From a virus: DNA of 34,172 nt. The position numbers and the translations under genes are program-made. Positions 16,474 through 24,500 of the stretch are shown here, in pieces (within the stretch, counting starts at the first letter, position 1; each line of letters opens with the position of its first letter). The DNA is taken from the IMG/VR virus record IMGVR_UViG_3300010885_035225, positions 1-34,172 of that record. One strand, given 5' to 3'. The notes beneath the pieces are model-generated. The model ran no database searches, was not told the DNA's origin, and worked only from the letters and a program-made list of their open reading frames with translations.

Positions 16474-17389
16474 GGCGCGGACGTTCGACGATCCGATTAG
16501 GTACGGGCTCGAAGAAATTCGCCCGTTGGCGGTAATTCTTGAGACGATGGCCGAAGGCGGCCTGACGGTGTCGATTGCGATCAGCCGGCCCTGTAACGGT
16601 CGACTGGTGTTTGTCACGCAGGGTAAGTGGGATTTCAGAGCCCCAATTATTCCCGGCGGGCGAATGGCGCAGATGGATCTGAACAAGACGCATCATCGGG
16701 TGCTCGCTACGCGGGCTATCGATGCCATGCATAGACTGCTGGATTATGGCTTCGCGTGCAAGCGAGGAGAGGCGCCGGTACTGGCAAAGCCGGCGTGGCC
16801 GTCTGTGCTCACGATGCCTAACGGCCGATTTGTTGAGGACTACACACCCGTGCTGGGTGCGCAGGACCGCAACCCGCTCGTGTCTGTGCGAGAGATGACA
16901 GTGCGGCTTCCAAACCCGGCGGCTAAGATTCTGGCCCGCCGCGGGCTGGAGTCGTTAGATCAGGCTGAGAAAGATCCGGCGCTGTTTGAGGAGCTGGCGG
17001 CCGAGATTCGATCTTCGGCTCCTGACATGGAGTTTTCTGAGTCGGCAGTGTGTGAAGCGCTGTTGAATCCAGAGGCGCCCGTGACGGTCGGTGTGGATAT
17101 CAAATCCGTGATTGCCGACAAGCCGGCAGACGCGGCACACTATCTCCGCCGGCAGGTGAGCCGCCGAGTGGCCAGCGAGGCTACGGATCAGGAGCTGATC
17201 GTTGCGGCGTTGAACCCGGAACAGCCGCTGGTCATGAACCGGCTGTCATCTATCCAGCTCTGCGACATTGCAGACTGGCAGGATATGCCGGCGCCATATA
17301 CCGGCGCGTTTCTGGCTCCGATTGATTGGACTCCGGCCAATCGGTTCTCGGTGTACGACACCGTAGAAGCAACGGCAGAGGCAATGTAA
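16376..17389 (+). CDS. Hypothetical protein, 337 residues
   Basis: The ATG at 16376 with AAGGA upstream is preferred over a GTG 18 bases earlier. The protein begins with a helical region, has a beta-rich middle ('GGLTVSIAISRPCNGRLVFV') and an acidic, helical C-terminal third. No cofactor or catalytic motif is visible. It ends on a TAATG junction with the next small gene. GC content is visibly higher than in the genes just before it. Confidence 0.68.
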   Translation: MRLSEIQTKMVQQFDRIGHLVEGLAAVSWLPGEARTFDDPIRYGLEEIRPLAVILETMAEGGLTVSIAISRPCNGRLVFVTQGKWDFRAPIIPGGRMAQMDLNKTHHRVLATRAIDAMHRLLDYGFACKRGEAPVLAKPAWPSVLTMPNGRFVEDYTPVLGAQDRNPLVSVREMTVRLPNPAAKILARRGLESLDQAEKDPALFEELAAEIRSSAPDMEFSESAVCEALLNPEAPVTVGVDIKSVIADKPADAAHYLRRQVSRRVASEATDQELIVAALNPEQPLVMNRLSSIQLCDIADWQDMPAPYTGAFLAPIDWTPANRFSVYDTVEATAEAM

Positions 17390-17679
17390 TGCGTTATTTT
17401 ATTAACCCGAAACAAGATGTGCTGGATTGGCTACTTAAAATAGACGCCATGCCATGTACGTTGCCGACATTCTCAGCAAATGATGGGCTCGGGTTAGTAG
17501 TAGCGCATTTAGTTTCAGGGGCTGTGCTGGCAGAGGTTCTGCCAGCGCAGTCGCAGGTGAAAGTCGCCTGCGGCGAAGGGGTACCGCTGGGCCGTTTGTA
17601 TTTCCAAATCCCGCGGGATCGGTTATACAGTGTCTGCCCGGACCTGAAGCCAGAATCTTTCCGGGGGGACGCAGCGTAA
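17389..17679 (+). CDS. Small hypothetical protein, 96 residues
   Basis: It starts on the TAATG overlap with the previous stop. It is a small mixed alpha/beta protein without recognised motif. Its own stop codon (17677-17679) lies in the loop of the following terminator hairpin, so it is the last gene of its transcription unit. Confidence 0.66.
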   Translation: MRYFINPKQDVLDWLLKIDAMPCTLPTFSANDGLGLVVAHLVSGAVLAEVLPAQSQVKVACGEGVPLGRLYFQIPRDRLYSVCPDLKPESFRGDAA

Positions 17680-17701
17680 GGCTGCTCCCCCCGTTTTTTT
17701 T
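17662..17701 (+). terminator. Strong intrinsic (Rho-independent) transcription terminator
   Basis: Bases 17662-17669 (CGGGGGGA) pair with 17686-17693 (TCCCCCCG); after one bulged C, GCAGC (17671-17675) pairs with GCTGC (17681-17685) around a 5-base loop. Eight T follow (17694-17701). This GC-rich stem plus T run is the classical layout. It ends the long region 2 transcription unit and separates it from the gene at 17718, which therefore needs its own promoter or read-through. Confidence 0.95.
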
Positions 17702-17717
17702 AGCTATTGGAGCTTTT

Positions 17718-18686
17718 ATGTCGCAGTATGGGGATCCCGCAAAAGAACGTTTGCAGAACGGTCGGTCGATGGCTGACCTTATGCGCGGCGGTCCGCGCGG
17801 ACTAAAGGGTGTAGTAGTCGCTCCGTCAAATGGTGGCGGCACACCTATTAATTTTAACCCACACGACCGCAGCGCCATTGCTATTAATGTCGAGCCTGAC
17901 GGCATGAATAGTCAGTTAACACTTGGGCAGATGACAGCGGACCGGGTGACACAGGCTTTGACGTTTGCAAATCAAACAGTAACTGGCAACGACATCGAAT
18001 CCATAAGGGAGCGCGCAGCCGTGGCATTTGAAGAACTGGCAAAGATATCTAAATCAGGTGTTCAGCGGGTTCCGGCAAAGCAGGCCGCGTTTGCGGCGCC
18101 GGCTAAGCCACAGCCCCGCGTTCGTGATGACGACGAAACGCTGGCCATGATTGCCGAGCTGGATGCAGAAGTTGACGCCCTCGAAAGTTATGGCGCGCAG
18201 CCGAATCCGTTAATCAAACAGTCTGCCATGCCGCCTATCGAAAAAATCGACAGGAGCTACAGCCCGATGGCGGCGTTTGGCTTGAAAAAGCAACCTACGC
18301 AAATGCCGTCGGCGCAGCAGCCAGTTGTAACAAAAACAACACTGGTAGGTCCGCCGCAGAAACTGCTGTACTTCGAAAAAGAGGGTATTGGTACTGTCCC
18401 CGCCTTTTTTCACGAAGTGCTTGTAAACGTTGCGCGACAAGATACTGAGAACTTTGAGGAGAGCGGCTTTTTAGTTCTTATTTACGACCTGCGATTTGAG
18501 CAAAACGCGGCACGCTGGTTTCCTCCAGCAAATGACCCGTACGGTCGTCCTTGGGCTGTACAGATTAGTGACGATAATCGGTTATACCTTGTTCATACGA
18601 CCGGATTTCAGTATGTTTATGATAGCCGAGAGTATTGCGTTTTACTCGTCGAGCGGGCTGTCAGAGCGCAACCAACCGAGCAGTAA
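17718..18686 (+). CDS. Hypothetical protein upstream of the portal, 322 residues
   Basis: It is the first gene after the terminator. The N-terminal about 210 residues are low-complexity, Ala/Gln/Pro-rich and probably disordered, with an acidic helical part in the middle ('AELDAEVDALESYG'). The C-terminal 100 residues look folded ('FLVLIYDLRFEQNAARWFPP'). Its place just before the portal suggests a virion or assembly role, for example a scaffold-like or head-completion protein, but this is inference. Confidence 0.66.
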   Translation: MSQYGDPAKERLQNGRSMADLMRGGPRGLKGVVVAPSNGGGTPINFNPHDRSAIAINVEPDGMNSQLTLGQMTADRVTQALTFANQTVTGNDIESIRERAAVAFEELAKISKSGVQRVPAKQAAFAAPAKPQPRVRDDDETLAMIAELDAEVDALESYGAQPNPLIKQSAMPPIEKIDRSYSPMAAFGLKKQPTQMPSAQQPVVTKTTLVGPPQKLLYFEKEGIGTVPAFFHEVLVNVARQDTENFEESGFLVLIYDLRFEQNAARWFPPANDPYGRPWAVQISDDNRLYLVHTTGFQYVYDSREYCVLLVERAVRAQPTEQ

Positions 18687-18688
18687 AC

Positions 18689-18871
18689 ATGGAAAAACGC
18701 GGCATTATCGAAAGTGGCCTTACGCCCCCGGTAGATACAGATTCGCCAAAACACGATTCGGCAGCTATGCTTTCCGGTAAATCCGCCGCAGAAAAGCAGG
18801 CCACAGTCGCCGATTTAGACAACGATTTTCGCAGACGAGCTGCTGAAGCGGCGCGGACGTCAATTAACTAA
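18689..18871 (+). CDS. Very small hypothetical protein, 60 residues
   Basis: The ATG at 18689 starts two bases after the preceding stop, so translation is probably coupled. The protein is charged and helical ('VADLDNDFRRRAAEAART'). No recognised family. It sits between the upstream unknown and the portal gene. Confidence 0.55.
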   Translation: MEKRGIIESGLTPPVDTDSPKHDSAAMLSGKSAAEKQATVADLDNDFRRRAAEAARTSIN

Positions 18872-18888
18872 GCGCAAGAGGCGTCATC

Positions 18889-20823
18889 GTGTCGTCATTA
18901 CAACCTTCAGCCGGCATGGGTTATAACACCCTTGGCCGCGGTGCGCAGAGCGACGAGCGGTTCCCGGATCCGTTCTGTGACGTAGCCAGCCTGTCGATGC
19001 CTGAGAGCATCCAGTCTGCGCTGCGGTGGTGCGAATACATCATGAATGCCAACGGCCCGTATAGGCAGGCCGTAGATCGCGTAGTGTCGTACTTCATTAC
19101 CGACGTCGAGATCAAAGACACGGGCGAAAAGACAGTCGGCCGAGAAGAAAAAGAAAAGTTTCGTGTCTTTCTTGAAGACACGTTAAGTATCAAGAATGTG
19201 CTGCACACTGTCGCGCTGGACTATCTGACATACGGCAATTCTTTTACCAGCCTGCTGATCCCGTTTCGGCGTTATTTGTCGTGCAAGAAGTGCGGCTTAG
19301 AGATGCCGCTTGAGCGGGTTTACAATTCTTCACAGTGCGCTTTCAAGTGGCAGAACTTCGAATTCACCGCGACATGTCCGCACTGCAAAACCAGCGGCAT
19401 CTGGCGACACATTGATCGGCGCAGCGGCGACTCCGAATCGATGACAGTAAAGAGATGGAGCCCGCACGAAATCGATTTGCTGTGGGATCCGTACACGAAC
19501 GACGCTTCTTATATCTGGAAGATTCCTGAAGATTACCGCACGCTTATCCGGCAGGGTCACTTACATCATTTAGAGCGCGCCAGCTGGGAAGTCATTCAGG
19601 CGATCAAAAACGGTCAGAATCTGATGTTCGACAAGGGCGTCATTTTCCACCTAAAGGAAGATGCGCTTTCCGGCATGCGTAACCGCGGCTGGGGTATCTC
19701 ACGCATTCTGGTGAACTTCAGGCAGGCGTGGTATGTGCAGATTCTGCACAGATATAACGAAGCTATTGCGCTGGATTATGTTATCCCGTTCCGAGTTATC
19801 ACGCCGCAACCTCGTGGCGGCGATGCGCAGTCTGGTGACCCCGTACACACAATTAACCTTGCCAGCTTCTCTTCTCGTGTAGCGGCGATGATTCGCGCTC
19901 GCCGGTCTGACCCGGCGCGCTGGAACGTATTGCCGTTCCCCGTGAACTATCAGGCTCTTGGCGGTGACGCTACGCAGATGGCGCCCAAAGAGCTGCTAGA
20001 TCAGGGGCTTGAAACGCTACTGAAATGCATTGGTATGCCCGTAGAGCTGTTCAACGGCACGCTCACGCTTCAAGCTGCCCCGGCGGCTTTGCGGTTGTTC
20101 GAGGCGAACTGGAGTCACTTGCCGCATAACCTGAACAGGTTCTTGTCGCAACTTGTAGATGGTGTAGCTAAAGCTATGTCGTGGTCGCCCGTTACGGCCA
20201 AATTACAGCGTGTCACACACGCCGACGACCTCAACCGTCAGATGGCCAAGCTGCAACTCATGCAGGGTCAGCAGATTTCCAAGACAACTGGTCTTCAGAG
20301 CGTTGGCCTCGATTACGAGGAAGAAACAAAGCGCATGCTGGAAGAGCAGAAGATCTACGCCGAAGAGCAGGCTCGCATGCAGGAAGAGATGGAACAGTCT
20401 CAGCAGATGCAGGCTATGAGTCAGGGCCCAGACATGATGATGGGCGCTGGAAACACTGGCGCCAGCGCCACAGGCCAGCCGCAGCAGCCGCAACAAGGCG
20501 GTGGCGGCCAGCAGCAGCCGGCACCGGTCGGCCCGCCGCCGAGCCCCGTCGATCAGTTCTTGGCGCAACGACAGAACGCGCCCAATGTTCCGCGCACACC
20601 TGAAGATTTGCAAGCTCAAGCCCAGACTATTGCGAATCAGGTGCTCAGCATGCCCGAGCCGCAAAAGGACGCAGAGCTACTCAAGCTCAAGCGTAGCGAT
20701 CCGACAATGCATGCTCTTGTTACGAGCATGATTGACGATATTCGCCAGCAAGCGCGCTCACAGGGCGGGCAAATGGTAATGGCCCAACAATTCGGCCAAG
20801 GTGGCGGAGCACCGCCGCAATAA
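18889..20823 (+). CDS. Portal protein with inserted zinc ribbon
   Basis: The 644-residue protein starts at GTG 18889 behind an AGAGG site. It has the layout of large myovirus-like portals: an early 'YRQAVDRVVSYFITDVEI', 'LTYGNSFTSLLIPF', a helical 'VNFRQAWYVQILHRYNEAIALDYVIPFRVI', and a long Gln-rich coiled-coil and Gly/Pro C-terminus. Portals form the twelve-subunit ring through which DNA enters the capsid. Unusually, residues 132-166 hold two CxxC knuckles, C132-xx-C135 and C163-xx-C166, plus C150, consistent with a zinc ribbon inserted in the N-terminal part. No terminase or capsid genes lie beside it. The portal identity rests on overall pattern. Confidence 0.78.
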   Translation: MSSLQPSAGMGYNTLGRGAQSDERFPDPFCDVASLSMPESIQSALRWCEYIMNANGPYRQAVDRVVSYFITDVEIKDTGEKTVGREEKEKFRVFLEDTLSIKNVLHTVALDYLTYGNSFTSLLIPFRRYLSCKKCGLEMPLERVYNSSQCAFKWQNFEFTATCPHCKTSGIWRHIDRRSGDSESMTVKRWSPHEIDLLWDPYTNDASYIWKIPEDYRTLIRQGHLHHLERASWEVIQAIKNGQNLMFDKGVIFHLKEDALSGMRNRGWGISRILVNFRQAWYVQILHRYNEAIALDYVIPFRVITPQPRGGDAQSGDPVHTINLASFSSRVAAMIRARRSDPARWNVLPFPVNYQALGGDATQMAPKELLDQGLETLLKCIGMPVELFNGTLTLQAAPAALRLFEANWSHLPHNLNRFLSQLVDGVAKAMSWSPVTAKLQRVTHADDLNRQMAKLQLMQGQQISKTTGLQSVGLDYEEETKRMLEEQKIYAEEQARMQEEMEQSQQMQAMSQGPDMMMGAGNTGASATGQPQQPQQGGGGQQQPAPVGPPPSPVDQFLAQRQNAPNVPRTPEDLQAQAQTIANQVLSMPEPQKDAELLKLKRSDPTMHALVTSMIDDIRQQARSQGGQMVMAQQFGQGGGAPPQ

Positions 20824-21866
20824 TGCGTGTAGGTATTTACACTCACTACGCGCACTGCGACGAGGCATATTTAGCAATACGTCTCGCTGACTTTTTACGC
20901 ACTCAGAATGTGGAGTGCAGTATTTACTCAGAAAATCAGCCGGGCAAACTTGGCGTGATTTATGACAATGCGGTGCTGCACAAGAAAAAAACAAAATACA
21001 CTCACTGGGTAAAAGGGCTATCTACCGTGATCTGGACACGGCCGCCCAAGCTGGAGCAGGTCAATTACGCCAAGCGTTCAGGCTGTCACACGCTGATAGT
21101 GCCAATGTGGCAAGAGATGGTACGACCTTTTCGTAAGGTCATGCAGCGTGTAGATCACGTGATAGCCATGAGCGCCGAGTGCCGCGAGCTGTTTACTACG
21201 GTCTACAAGTTTAAAAACGTCACACTAATTCCGTTCGACACGGGCTTGCCGGCGATTAAAAAGCGGCAGAACGTCGACCCCAAAAAGGTAAAGATATTTT
21301 TACCGTGGTTTGATCGAAATGCCCGATGCGCCAACAGCAATTTTCTCGGGTTTTTGGGGTATCTCATTACGCGCATGCCAGACGCGCAGATCACAGTAGC
21401 CGTCTCATCCAGCAAGTTTTCTCCGGCAGTCGCCAAGTTTTTCAAAACGCTTGGGCGCAAAACAGACGGCCGGGTGACTCTTGTCAGAAAAGTACCGCTA
21501 TTAAAGCGGCTAGCGCTATACACCGAGCACGACCTGACGTTTTATCCGGCGGAATGCGATAATTACGGCTTTTGCGCGCTGACGTCTTTAAGCTGCGGGA
21601 CGCCGGTCTTGGCGTTCAATCTGTCGCCGCAGACTGACTTTATTCACCCGGAAACGAATGGCGCGTTGGTCAACACCAAAATAGACTATGACGAAAACGG
21701 AGCGCCGCATGCCGCCCCAGATTACGAAACAATCATCACATCGTTACAAACACTTATTGCTGAGCCTTGGAGTATTGATACTTTAAACAGACGCGTCAAC
21801 CACAACCTAAACACGCGACGCCGCGCCTTTGACCTAGGCTGGCAAACGATTTTGCGGTTGGTTTGA
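20823..21866 (+). CDS. GT-B fold glycosyltransferase (GT4-like)
   Basis: The 347-residue protein starts on the TAATG junction with the portal stop. It has the two-lobe layout of GT-B enzymes: an N-terminal lobe beginning 'MRVGIYTHYAHCDEAYLA', and a C-terminal lobe with 'VKIFLPWFDRN' and the nucleotide-sugar site 'YPAECDNYGFCALTSLSCGTPVLAF' region (E244, G249). The usual second acidic residue of the E-x7-E motif is not in its normal place, so catalysis should be tested. Such enzymes transfer sugars; here the acceptor could be virion protein, DNA base or host surface glycan. It is coupled to the portal, which makes a virion protein acceptor attractive but unproven. Confidence 0.76.
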   Translation: MRVGIYTHYAHCDEAYLAIRLADFLRTQNVECSIYSENQPGKLGVIYDNAVLHKKKTKYTHWVKGLSTVIWTRPPKLEQVNYAKRSGCHTLIVPMWQEMVRPFRKVMQRVDHVIAMSAECRELFTTVYKFKNVTLIPFDTGLPAIKKRQNVDPKKVKIFLPWFDRNARCANSNFLGFLGYLITRMPDAQITVAVSSSKFSPAVAKFFKTLGRKTDGRVTLVRKVPLLKRLALYTEHDLTFYPAECDNYGFCALTSLSCGTPVLAFNLSPQTDFIHPETNGALVNTKIDYDENGAPHAAPDYETIITSLQTLIAEPWSIDTLNRRVNHNLNTRRRAFDLGWQTILRLV

Positions 21867-21884
21867 CGGCACATGGAGGTGCCG

Positions 21885-22637
21885 ATGAACGACATGCACA
21901 TCGCGACAATGCAGCAAACGCTAGCATTTGCGAAACAACATTACAGCGATAAGCAGACCAACACGGGCGCAAGCTTGTTGGCGCACTGCACGACTGTCGC
22001 CCAGCAGGCAGAGACAATCGCGCAGAAGCTGTATCAGGACGTGCGCGCTGACTTCATGCCGGATGACACCAAGGACAGTATTGGCGCGATTATTCAGAGC
22101 GCTCTGCTGCACGATGTTTTGAATGTTAGCGCTTGCGCTTTCGAGAACATTGCTGAAATCGCTACGGTACAAGTGGCGGCAATGGTGGCTGACATTAGTC
22201 GCGACTTCCGGCTGGTCGAAACAAAGCGCGATATGGAATTCCGCGGTCGACTGAGTCAAAGCCCTGTTGGCGCGCAGATCGTCGTGGTAGCTGACGTTAT
22301 TTGCACTGCGCGTGACATGCTTGTGCTGCTGCAAAAGCAGGGGCTGCCATTTGTACCAAAGGCGAAAAAAATCCTTACGCAGCTTGACGGCGATCTTTTA
22401 GCTGTCCACGCAGCAAGTCGGTTCTATGTCTTGCGCATGTACGTGCACGCTGCTAGAAACCTGTTGGTCGATGTAAGCCAGACAATTAAAGCTTGTAAAA
22501 GCAAAGCAAAGCTTGACAAAATCGTAGCGCAAAATACAAAGGCGCTTCGGGAACGTACAGCGGCTAAAAAGAAAGCTGCCGAGTCACCACCCAAAAAGAA
22601 AGGTGTGCGATATGCCCGGAAAAGACGTACTGAGTAA
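21885..22637 (+). CDS. HD-domain protein resembling SpoT/MESH1 alarmone hydrolases
   Basis: The ATG at 21885, with GGAGG at 21875-21879, gives 250 residues. Residues 5-150 match the (p)ppGpp hydrolase layout: an opening helix 'LAFAKQHYSDKQTNTG', H34 in 'LAHCTTVAQQA', H76-D77 in 'ALLHDVLN', and D137 in 'IVVVADVICTARDML'. These are the four metal ligands. The Glu-Asp pair that normally follows two residues after His-Asp is replaced by Asn80-Val81, so alarmone hydrolysis is doubtful; it may have another nucleotide substrate. The C-terminus is strongly Lys/Arg-rich. It is near thymidylate kinase, which suggests nucleotide metabolism. Confidence 0.72.
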   Translation: MNDMHIATMQQTLAFAKQHYSDKQTNTGASLLAHCTTVAQQAETIAQKLYQDVRADFMPDDTKDSIGAIIQSALLHDVLNVSACAFENIAEIATVQVAAMVADISRDFRLVETKRDMEFRGRLSQSPVGAQIVVVADVICTARDMLVLLQKQGLPFVPKAKKILTQLDGDLLAVHAASRFYVLRMYVHAARNLLVDVSQTIKACKSKAKLDKIVAQNTKALRERTAAKKKAAESPPKKKGVRYARKRRTE

Positions 22638-22932
22638 GATCGGCGAGGATTATATTGCTGCCACGCCAGATGCTACACCTGAGAAGGTTTCAGCGTTTTG
22701 TGCCTATGCGGCTAAGTGGCTGTTAGACCGCGGCGTTGTCGGGTTGGGCCATACTGACAACGGAATGGCGCTGCGTTTTGCTGACGGCGAAGAATTGATG
22801 TTGTTTTCTCGTAATGTGCCTGAACTGCTTCCGGCTGCCCGGGGCGTATACAGCATTACGGGCGAAGCCGGCGGCAAAATATCAAAACCTGTTCTTGGCG
22901 ATGCGCCTGATTTTCAAATCACCGGCCGCTGA
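22612..22932 (+). CDS. Small hypothetical protein, 106 residues
   Basis: The ATG at 22612 is chosen because an AAAGG site lies 10-14 bases upstream, and it overlaps the HD gene by 26 bases. The protein has a helical first half ('VSAFCAYAAKWLLDRGV') and a beta-rich second half ('MALRFADGEELMLF'). No recognised motif. The overlap suggests co-expression with the HD protein. Confidence 0.65.
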   Translation: MPGKDVLSKIGEDYIAATPDATPEKVSAFCAYAAKWLLDRGVVGLGHTDNGMALRFADGEELMLFSRNVPELLPAARGVYSITGEAGGKISKPVLGDAPDFQITGR

Positions 22933-22966
22933 TTACTGATATCTAAAACATTTGGAAAGGACTCCA

Positions 22967-23611
22967 GTGTTCGTTTGTTTCGAGGGAATTGACGGTGCCG
23001 GCAAAACTACACAGGCCCGCATGCTGGCGCAGCGGCTCAAAAAAGACGGCGTCGCGGCCGAGCTGGTTGCCGATCCGGGAACGACAAGGATTGGCACGGC
23101 GATCCGACAGATCTTGCTGAACAACGACGATCCGATTTCGCCTGCAGCACAGATGCTTTTATTTTCTGCTGCCCGGGCTGAGCTATCGGCGTATATCCAG
23201 CAGCGCGTCAGTGAAGACGTTGTAGTTATTTGTGACCGCTGGCTACTCTCAACGCTGGTCTATCAAGGTGAGATCAACAATATCTCACTGGAGCTGATCA
23301 CGCACATTTTTCGGGAGACATCCTACGTCTGCCCAGAGATTTGTTTCTTGTTGGACTTAGCGCCAGAAGACGCCAAGGTGCGCATGGGCAATCCGCGCGA
23401 CCGGTATGAGCGGCGCTGCCTAAAAGATAGAGAGCGCATGCGCGCAGCGTATCAGACGCACGCCAAGCTCCGGCCGCACGCAAACGCGGTACATCACATC
23501 GACGCCAACCGCGATGTTGACATAACGCATGACGAGATTTACTCACTGTTCTGTCGAATCAGCAAGGTTTACGGCGTCCCTGTTCGCGATACGAAACCAG
23601 AAAGGACTTAG
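22967..23611 (+). CDS. tmk: Thymidylate kinase
   Basis: The GTG at 22967 is preferred: GGAAAGGA lies 7-14 bases before it and the protein then starts 'MFVCFEGIDGAGKTTQ' as in the family. The 214-residue enzyme transfers phosphate from ATP to dTMP, giving dTDP. Seen are the P-loop 'GIDGAGKTT' (residues 7-15), the D90-R91-W92 motif with 'STLVYQGE' after it, and an Arg-rich lid region 'PRDRYERR'. A 'DPGTT' loop stands where many bacterial enzymes have 'REPGGT'. Phages encode such kinases to raise dTTP supply. The identification is secure. Confidence 0.9.
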   Translation: MFVCFEGIDGAGKTTQARMLAQRLKKDGVAAELVADPGTTRIGTAIRQILLNNDDPISPAAQMLLFSAARAELSAYIQQRVSEDVVVICDRWLLSTLVYQGEINNISLELITHIFRETSYVCPEICFLLDLAPEDAKVRMGNPRDRYERRCLKDRERMRAAYQTHAKLRPHANAVHHIDANRDVDITHDEIYSLFCRISKVYGVPVRDTKPERT

Positions 23612-23612
23612 C

Positions 23613-24149
23613 ATGAAGACGCGGGTTCACCCGAAAATGGTCGGTACTGAGGCTAACCAGTACAACGAGCGCCACGATTTTATTTTCACCGCGAAAACGC
23701 TTGTGAAAGAAAAAGAGCGTGAATTTCTATTGACGCACGAAAGCCTGCGTCGCGACGTACTGGCCGAGCTTACAAGTGTGTGTAAGTCACTGCATAAGCT
23801 GGCGCAGAAATACGTGCCGAACACGCCAAACGCTTTTCATGATTTTTCGGCGTTTTTACAAGCCAGCAGGCGACTACGTAGCTTTGGCTTGCATGTGCCA
23901 CTGGATTCGCGGGTCAAAGCCGCTGCAGAAACTACAGACAACTCGGCTATTACAAGCTCGTTCGAGTATCGTATACTGCGTAACAAGTTTATTGCAGCGC
24001 TCGCGACTATTGCCGACCTGACAACCAAACCGGCCCCTATGGGTGATCCGAACGAAAATGGTTATCAGCGGGGTGTTAGAGAAGGCTATCGTCGCGCCAG
24101 CGATATCGCCATTCTTTTTCTGGAAGATATCCAACACGGCGGGCAGTAA
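23613..24149 (+). CDS. Hypothetical helical protein, 178 residues
   Basis: It starts one base after the tmk stop, with AAAGGAC upstream. The protein is almost entirely helical, with many Lys/Glu and a tail that ends 'RASDIAILFLEDIQHGGQ'. No catalytic motif or membrane segment is visible. It could act with thymidylate kinase or simply be packaged in the same operon; the sequence does not decide. Confidence 0.66.
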   Translation: MKTRVHPKMVGTEANQYNERHDFIFTAKTLVKEKEREFLLTHESLRRDVLAELTSVCKSLHKLAQKYVPNTPNAFHDFSAFLQASRRLRSFGLHVPLDSRVKAAAETTDNSAITSSFEYRILRNKFIAALATIADLTTKPAPMGDPNENGYQRGVREGYRRASDIAILFLEDIQHGGQ

Positions 24150-24180
24150 TGTTAACAAAATGGGAGAGGAATAAAGACCA

Positions 24181-24486
24181 GTGGCTACCGTTGTCGCAAA
24201 TACACCCGATCTAATAGAATTTAAGAACATTCTTACGGGCGCAGATCCGAAAGAATCGCCAACTGTTACGGTACAGGCCGGTAGCTGGGACGCTGGAGGT
24301 CACTCAGAATCAGGCGTCGTAATTGACGTTTACGGTAGTCAGGCGCCCCTACTAACACCGGCAGACGCTCGAAAACTGGCGAAGTGGTTAAACAAAGCGG
24401 CGGATGAGCTGGAAGGCCCGAAATCGAGTAAGAAACCCGGGCATAAGCAACGGCACTACGAAGAAGACGACGATAATAATTACTAG
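24181..24486 (+). CDS. Small hypothetical protein, 101 residues
   Basis: A GTG start with GAGAGGA 13-19 bases upstream is the best choice, although the spacing is long. The first 75 residues look folded, with a beta-rich part ('[15 protein letters not shown]') followed by a helix '[19 protein letters not shown]'. The last 25 are basic and then acidic ('YEEDDDNNY'). No family recognised. It precedes the tail-fibre locus. Confidence 0.58.
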   Translation: MATVVANTPDLIEFKNILTGADPKESPTVTVQAGSWDAGGHSESGVVIDVYGSQAPLLTPADARKLAKWLNKAADELEGPKSSKKPGHKQRHYEEDDDNNY

Positions 24487-24500
24487 GGGCTGCGCAGACT

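Noticed and set aside
21124-21140. 6-bp inverted repeat GACCTT/AAGGTC inside the GT-B gene
   Set aside because: Short arms such as these are expected many times by chance in a sequence of this length, and the position has no special meaning.
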